From NCBI GenBank assembly GCA_030765045.1, contig CM060964.1, forward strand, positions 281,770,502 through 281,834,501: DNA of 64,000 bases, read 5' to 3'. Position numbers and translations under genes: made by a program. This document shows positions 53,601-62,600 of this stretch, piece by piece (within the stretch, counting starts at the first letter, position 1; the number at the start of each line of letters is the position of its first letter). The notes below the pieces were generated by a model. It ran no database searches, was not told the origin of the DNA, and worked only from the letters and a program-made list of their open reading frames with translations. This DNA is from Tenodera sinensis (lineage: Eukaryota; Arthropoda; Insecta; Mantodea; Mantidae).

Positions 53601-56600
53601 CTAGAAAAGGGTGAATGGAAACTTTGTGGACATGATGAATTGTTGGAAGAAGACAAAATTATGGATTAAAGGCGAATTAAATGCCTGTCATGCTCTGAAG
53701 AAAATTATTTTGGATAGCATCATCTTAAAAGATTTGGCTCATTCTCGACATACTATTTTTATTGGGAGTTGGGAGAGATATCACAGTCTTCATCTCAGAT
53801 ATGCTCCAAAAAGAATACATTTTTCATATACTGGCCTTCAACTCACACCAATGCATGGCATCAGCAGTCTTTGGTGTTCATACTGTCGGAACCACCATCA
53901 GAATGGTTTAAATCTTCAAAATCATACCTTTTAGGTTCAAACTGACAATGGATATTACGTTCACTCAATTTTCAAAGCAGATGTTGGATTGCTGTTTACT
54001 TGGTATTAACCTTGTCATTTAAAATATCACATCTTGTCTGAGTTCAGTAGAATAACTGACATGATCATATCAACAACTGTGAGTAACATGAGAACCACTC
54101 ACCTTGGGACCGTGAAACTGCCTGCATTGCAATCTATTCTTGATGACAAACCAATATGGTGAATGAAATATACATTATTGTGTTTCGTTCCCCATTAAAC
54201 AGTTGTTCTGAACTCAAATTTTGTGTGCTTTTAGACTGAAGATAAGATTTCCGCAAAATGAATATCATTTCAGCAGATAAGATGACCTTCAGACTAGATC
54301 AGGCATAAATTTTCATCAAAGTTCTATGGTTATAGCATGTATACACCCTATAAGGTGACCCCAAATTATTAATGGCCTGTTAAATTAAATTATTTTCTTG
54401 TTTAACGATGCTGTCAATTGCCAGGATCACATCAGCATCATCAGTGTGCTGGAATTTTGTCCCACAGGAGGTTTTACATGCCAGTAAATCTACTCACTTA
54501 GAGCTGTCGTTTTTAAGCACACTTAAAAACCACCAGTCTGGACCAGATTTGAACCCACGACCTTGGGATCAGTAGGCCACATCTAACCAACTGAGCCACC
54601 CCGACCGACTTAATGGCCTGTGAATTTAGCTTATCTAGATCAATGATCATCATCTGGATAATAATGCTGTACAGTGTATCCAGAATTTTGTCCTATCCAT
54701 AATTTTTCAAATAAAAACATTTTATTTACTTGCATCTGACCACACTGGCTTGTGACTTGAACAATCACAGAAGTGCCATGAATAATTGCAGGTGCATGCA
54801 TAAGCAAAATGTTTTTGCCTATGAAGTAAGAACTGAGTCACTAACTCAGTAAACAGCGTCAAATTTGTAAAGTGTGGGTCTAATCATGGAACCAATGAAA
54901 AGAAGGAAATATGAAGCAAGCTTCAAGTTAAAAGTTGTAAAACAGGCTAAAGAATGGAACAACCATGCTGTGGCAAGGACCTTAATTATAACAGAAAAGA
55001 TGGTAAGAGAGATTGGAGACAGAATGAAGAGACTATTAAAAAAATAGCTAAGAAAAATATTCCATGTGGGCGGGAACGGCTAGCTGGCGAGATACACTAT
55101 GTTGGTGCAATTGGTTCAGAATGGAAAAGATCTGGTGAAATGACAGAAAAACATTGCACAAAAATTACTGTTTTTGACCATAATGTCACAAGTTTGCATA
55201 ATATTATCACTGGGAAGAGGCAAAAATACAACTTTCCATTATCTCATGTAGGAAATATGGATGAAACCCCCATGAACATCGACATGATAAAACAACAACT
55301 GTGGAAACAAAAGGTGCAAAAACTTATTATTTATTTATGGGAACAAACTTACTGTTGGTATTTTTAAACACACAAGCCGCGTGTAGGCAATATTTGAGAG
55401 CTAGAACTGGAACTTAAAAATTCAATGCCACAACTCGGATTTGAACAACAGACCCTCCGGTAAGTAAGTCACCATTTGGGTAATTGTCTCTGATGTGAGA
55501 CTGTCTTTGTGGTTTACCAGGAAAAATACGAACTAGTTTGAGAATTCAATGTCATTCTGGCAGGTTGTCGCAGTAGCTTAATGGTTAGAGCACCCGTCTA
55601 GTTAGCGGAGGGTCTGTGGTTCAAATCTCAGTTGTGGCACTGAATTTTTAAGTTCCAGTTCTACCTCTCAAACGGAGCAAAAGCTGTTCAAGTAAGAAGC
55701 AGAGACCATAAAAGGACCCATTTTACAGAAGTATTAACATGCATGGGAGACAGAATGAAGTTAAAACTTGCCCGAAGTTTTCGTGCGTTTTCTTGAAAAG
55801 GTGCAGACAAATGGGAATGGTCTAAAATTGTGGATGGAAAATGTGTGACAGAGGCAAACTGGTGCTCTATGAAATCAACACTGTTAGTGTTGAGATATAT
55901 TTTGCAGTCACATAACTGAGAACTCTTAAAATGGTCGCTTAGCCTGAAACCAATATGAAGATTGCTGTATACCAGGTAATTTTACTTCCATGTTACCACC
56001 TCTACAGATCTCTTTGAATAAACCATTCAAAGATCACACGTGCAAACAGTTTAACTGATCGATGACTGGCAAAACGTTGTACACAAAAGGTGAAGCTATG
56101 CAGGCTGCGTCACTTGATGTGCTTAGTGATTTTGTGATCAAATCCTTTGTGAATGCGAGTGTGGGATTTCTAATACTATGGATGGTACTGAGGACGACTT
56201 GTTATGGGACACTGGCAAAGGGGAAATAGACTTGCTACGTATAGAATGGGACTCAACAATGAACCCTTCTTAACAAAAGTAAGGATGTACCTGAAGAGCT
56301 TTAGCCTTAGACAACGAATTCAAGGATTTTCATCACATTGGCAAGTGATCTACTTTATTCTAAAGTAAGAACAAAATTAGAAACTAAAAACTTCACTTAT
56401 CTTAGTAATATTGCCTGCACAGAATGCAGGCTTAAGTTGTAGAAAATTCAGGTTTCTAAATAACTCAAGAGTAAAATTATGCAGAAATGCAAACTAGCTC
56501 CAGTGTACAAGTAAATGTGCAATCCAGAACTAATAGTATAGGGAGTGACAGATAGTAGTGCTGGTATTTTGGAATTGACAAAAGAATTTTACCATCATTA

Positions 56601-59600
56601 AATGAAACCCTTACACTTATTGGAGAATCCCCAGTAAAGACAAAATTGACAGGGTAGAGGGGGAGGGGGGCAGATCTGAAGTTTAAAAAAAAATTCAACA
56701 GTCACTAAAAGATAAAGTATTTGGTGCAAACATCTTTCTGTCCAAGAACTAAAACAAATAAAATACTGTTACTGTCACCCTGGTCAGTAAGGAAAATACA
56801 AAAGACCTTCAATGCCACAACAGTTGCTATCAATGCCTGTGGAACTGCAGCAGTTTTCTTGAGCATTTTTTTTTTATATTTGTCAGTTTCCATGTGTTTT
56901 ACACAGCTATCTTTTCTTTCCCATGATATAGTCACATTGCCCCTGCCGTCAGCCCAGACGCGGCTGGTAAGAAATACTGGTCAGGGCCTGATCTCCGCCC
57001 AGCAATGCGAATGGGCCGGAGGCATTTATCTGCCCAAAAGACCCGGCTGCCAGTGGAACAATAGAGCCTCCAGAAACAATGGCTACTGTTTACTAGTGCG
57101 GTGTCTGGACTGTTCTCTCACAGCCTCTCCCAATCAATGTGGTTCCACAACATTTACATTGTCTAAAGAACTATATAACGGACCTGCTCGTGTCCGAAGG
57201 GGAGTGGAGAAGTGAAGGAGTACAGGTAGCAAGTAGTAGAAGTTGTTCCAGTCGTGCTTGTAGTGAAGTGTTGGAGGAAAAACGTATGTGAAGCGTTCAG
57301 TGGACAGTGTGTAGTTGTTCAGTGCAAGTATAATCTGACAGTTCTTTATTGTGATTCGATTTGACAGTTGTTCTGTGCTCTGAGCTTGTATAAAAGTGAT
57401 CTAAGTGTAACATTAGCACTACACTGACTAGAAGCCAATAAAGCGATTAGCAGCAACCAGTGTTTTCTCATTTGTTACAGTATTATAGTCACTTGCATGA
57501 AGTCCATGTGTTCTAAATTCACTTGCACAACTTTTGGCATTAACAACTTTCGGCATATTTATGGTTGCCTTTTAGGTTATTTAGGAATAGCACTATACCA
57601 CGAGGTTTACTAAGACAAAAAAATGTATTTAATGTTTTGTTTATACCAATATGGCAATACTTCAGTTCAACGAACACAGCACTAAAAGTATCACAACTTT
57701 GACCGTTTTCTATAAACATGCCGTAAACACACGCAAGGAACAAGCAGAAGATACAAACAACAAACGTGCAACAAACAGATTCAGACGTGCTAGGGGCCAT
57801 GCTATAGCCGAGTGGTTAGACCATTCGCTTCTCACCAAAGTGTCCTGGGTTCGATCCCAGGCAACCACATGTGGGATTTGTGGTGGATGAAGTAGGCTGG
57901 GATGGGTTTCCTCCGGGTTCTCCAGTTTGCCCCGCCATCTCATTCCACCGGTGCTCCATGTTCACTCCATATATAATCAGTGTCACCACCTGCAGTGTCG
58001 TATGTAGTAAAAGCAGGTGTTAAACACTACACACAAAATGAAAACAAGAAGATGCGCTAACCACAGATTATACTTATGGCGTTAACAGAATACCGGAAAA
58101 CGAGTATGCTTATGTACTATCAACATTGAACTTCAACAACCAACACCTGTATTTTCTCTGAACGGTTGTTCCATAACCACTGGTGATCGTCACCCACACC
58201 ATACTTTATATGTTATCAAAATAAAGAGAAAACTGTACGCAGATAGTTACCAATTCATTTAAAATTATTGTGCTCAGGAAGCGTCAAAATGTAAAAATGC
58301 CGGTTAAAAAAACCTAAACATTAAAATTCGTCAATATAATTAGAAAATATCAAAATTCACATTTTTTATGAAAAAAATCTTCAAATTCACAAATAAAATT
58401 GCATTATTGTGATTGCAAATTATGCATGTTCCTACTTATTACTATATTGTATTATCCTGAAGGTTCTATATTGGATGTACAAAATGTATAATTATTGATA
58501 AAAAGTAATCAATAACTAAACAAAATTCCAACAAATGATGTGTTCATTCCCACAATAGACTCCCATTTGTATACCTGCTTTGTTTCACAGTGGCAATTTT
58601 AATGCTGGCAAACATATTTTCTAGTCTTCTGTAAAACTACAATAAAAAAATATCAAGTTAGAGGCTGTAAAAAGCATGTCGGTCTGGGTGGCTCAGTTGG
58701 TTAGATGCTGGCTTACTGATCCCAAGATCATGGGTTCAAATTCGGCCTGGACTGATAGTTTTTTAAGTGTGCTTAAAAACGACAGCTCCATGTCATAGAT
58801 TTACTGGCATATAAAATAACTCCTGCAGGACGAAATTCCGGCACACTGGCGCCACTGATGTCATCCTGGCAATTGACAGCATTGTTAAACAAAATTTTTT
58901 CTTTTTGTAAAAAGCAAATCAGGGAATATTTTAAACTTCCCTCAATTCATCTAACAGTTTGGTTCTAAGAGTCGAATTTTTCAAATTATGAATAGTTTTG
59001 CACACATTTTACAGTAAATAAATTATTAAATTTAAGTGGAGTTTACATTGAAAATCTTGCAAAGGGTGCAAAGACTTAAGAGATTATTTCCTAAGCAAGA
59101 AAGAGAGGGATCATTAATAATGCTTAAATTATTCTCTATACAATTACATTCAATTTAATATGTATATTAAATTATACACTAAATGTTAAAAAATCAAAAC
59201 TGAAAGTGAGAAAACTTTTCAAATATCAATTTCAGTTGAACATACATCCCTTCACTAAACCAATTACTTATATAGGACAAGTCTAGGAAGCATATTTCAT
59301 ATTAGCTTTGAAGAACCTTAGAATGTTAAAAATGGTAGAAATTCTTACAAACAAAATAAACAAACCTGCCAAAGTTCCATTTGAATGGCAGAGTCCAGCT
59401 GAACAAGCCGTGTGTCTAGGTTCAGCTGCTGTGTCTCTGGCTTATGAATGCTAACATTCACAGTCTGTGCTGGCAACTTGCTGATATCCTCCAGATGTTT
59501 CCTCAATTTATCACAAAGTTTTCTGAACTCAGTCTTGCGATTGTACTTCAGACAAAATGAGAAAGCCTGAAACACAAAAATCATAACACAATGTTACCAC

Positions 59601-62600
59601 ACCATCCCCTTCCCATGTGCCTAATTTCAACAAGGGGAGATTCTGCAATTACAGGTTTTCCTCTCTACCACAAATTTCTTGATATGCTGTGTTGCACAAA
59701 GTTTGCCATTTTAAGTTAGGCTGTAGTGTCATGATTGAAAACATTGTGAAAGCACAGAACAAATGAGTCACTTCATGAAACTGCACAAAAGCTACTACCC
59801 TCTGAGGGCTAGTTCACAGTAACAATAGAAATGAGTGACAAAATTAAAACAGTGTTCGCAATCAACGGGAAGCTTTCCCAGGTCTGGGAATGGGAGAGAA
59901 GTCTGGGTCAAATTTTAACTACTTCATTCCAATTTCTGGAGATGCCTATGAAATCCATGTAGTGCACACGACTCTTCATTGTAGAAATTATTCAAGGCAG
60001 CCAGACTAGAGACTGTAAACTTTACTTTGCAAAAAGCTAAAAACGCATGACTTTATACATAACATATTGTTACAACTATAAAAGTTGGTTTTAGGGTGTT
60101 TCAATCTGCAAACTACCAGCAAATTTCTTAAAATATTCTAGCAAATTTTCACGTTACCTGCAAAATTTAACAAAAATTACATAATTCTTTTGAAAATCCA
60201 AGCATAAATCCTGCACTTTTGAAGGTTAAAGAAGAAAAATGTGGAACATGATTGGCTAAAAATCATTAAGTAAATCTTTTTTCAACAGCACTTGGATTGC
60301 TAGGCAGGAAAATGCAAGAAGCTGAGTGGCTGCCTGCTTGTACTTTCTGCCGATTGGGATACCAACTTCTGGTGCTGATGTTCCCAAAAATCCCACTCGA
60401 AACGCACATTTTCAGCACTGCAAGAGCTTTACTTTCAAATGCACATGCTAGATGACACTGCACGGCTTGTACACCAAACATATAAGGCTACCAACACAAT
60501 TGAGGTGATACGCAAATGCAAACTTGTCCAAAATGTAAAAAAAACAATGCAACATTGAGGATGAGCAGAATGTTTATAAGCCCTGAAATTTAAGCATGCA
60601 AAAATACAGGTTACAGAGCAAACATGAACCTGTTCATGTATACATTTCAAACAAATAAGACTAAATCCACATGGTCAATAGGAAGTGTATGTTCAAGTCA
60701 CATGATACTCGAGTAACATCATTCTGCCGCATAATTTAGTACAGCACACAAATTGTTCTCCCCACAACAATTGACAAAATTTTTCATCGTAGCAGTAATA
60801 AGCAGAAAATGCAGGAGAAAGGTGTTATTGTGGAAAGTGCCAACAATGGTTCCAGAAAGAAGCAGAAGACTGATTCACAACGAGAAAAAAACAAGGACGG
60901 TATGTTGCCCCAAGAGGCTTTTATACGTTTTGTGCATGTTCTCACAAAAACGAGCAATTCAGTTGTATAAACATGCATCCAAAAGGTGCATTAAATTTGA
61001 GAAAACTAATTTATAAAGTCCCAAATAAATAAGTTCAGGAGAGAATGGCAGCAAGAATGTCTGAAAAATATTCAGCAAAGGCGACCACAAAGTAAACGGA
61101 AACCTCGCACATTTAATGTGAATTACACTCTTTCCACCCAAAATGGAAAAATATATCCAGTATGCAAGAAAGTTTTATGCATATTACCCTAATGAAATCT
61201 ACACGACTGAATAGCCTAGCAAACAAAATAAAAGCAGGTAAAGTGATCAAGAGCTACAGAACTGGAGATCACGAGTCATAAAATTGTAGGAAAGAAAGAT
61301 ATAGCTGACTTAGTAGTTTTCCAAAGAGTTTCTAATTTTTATTAACTGATTTCCTAAAAGAAGGGACTTTGTTTACTTCATTGATACATACTATTCAGAT
61401 TTACTGTGCACATTATTCTGTTACTATATGTGATACTGGGAACAAATGCTTCTGCTGTTTTGATCTTATGTGCTTGATGGTTTATGTAAATTTATGATGC
61501 TTCATGAACATTTCTTTCAAGACAACATTGATAAATATTTATTTCTGTAACTTACATAGAGTAGAGGACATTTGTAATATTTCTGCTGCAATTATGGCAG
61601 TAATGATTAAACTAGTCAAAGCTTCACTAAATGATGAAAGTGAACTTACCATCCGAGCAATATCATGATACAGTGTTTCCACATGAGCATTAGTACGGAG
61701 CAACTCTAAACACTGGCAATAAGATTCCCAGAGAAACTTAACCCATGGCGTGAGAATTGTGCGATCACTACGATCCTGAGCATCTTCTCCACTGACAGCA
61801 CTGCAATTTATGAGATATATTACTTACAATAATTAGTCAATATTCCTCCAGTCAGCTCTTGCTTATGTAAAAGTGTTACAATGAATTTGCTTATAAAAGC
61901 AATGCATTACAGCATACAACAGAAAAGAACTTGTTTTTACCTGAGAAGTATACTTTCAGGTGTAGCTAACATATCCAGGTCATCAATATCTATTACAGCT
62001 TGCTGTGATTGTTCTCTTGCAGACTCTGTTCTCTCTTCAGCCGTTCTCAAATAGCCTCTTATCACATTCTCTAGTGATGACACATTTACCTAGAAAATGT
62101 TATTACTAACAGTTATCATGAAAACCAATTTCATAGAAAAAAGACTGATGTTACACACCCAACTTTACTATCCACTTTTGATTTTTGCATTCTCTTAAAA
62201 ATGTTGATCTTACAAAAATGTGTTTTTATATTTACTCAAAGTTAATTCAGATATCTGCAGAAATGGACTGAACAGATTTCAGTGTAGGTGATGGGGTGTG
62301 GGGGGATATGGGAGACTGAAGTAACTGTCAAATCTTTAACCCTCCCCCACAAAAACAAAGAATGTTTTAATGAGAATAAACTTTTCATGCAATAAGCTTT
62401 TGTCTATCTTATGGTTTACAAAGTATGCAATATTAAGACTGAAGACTTCTTAAGCAATTTGCAGAAAATTCATAACAAATTCACAGTCATCCAAACTGCT
62501 TAAACATGCTTTTAATCAAAACTTACTAGATCATTTTTGAGAAAACATGAAATAATAAAAATGTTCCAAATAAAGGACAGATTGAAAAAGTGGATTCTCT

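Noticed and set aside
53611..53934. 107-codon ORF as a host gene
   Set aside because: No recognisable domain, no splice context and stops close by in the extended frame.
57793..57870. Apparent tRNA gene with A and B boxes
   Set aside because: The anticodon arm does not close properly and a long non-tRNA body follows. I treat it as SINE-C.
60753..61190. Possible HMG-box or transposon protein
   Set aside because: The similarity I tried to make is too weak and needs several frame changes.
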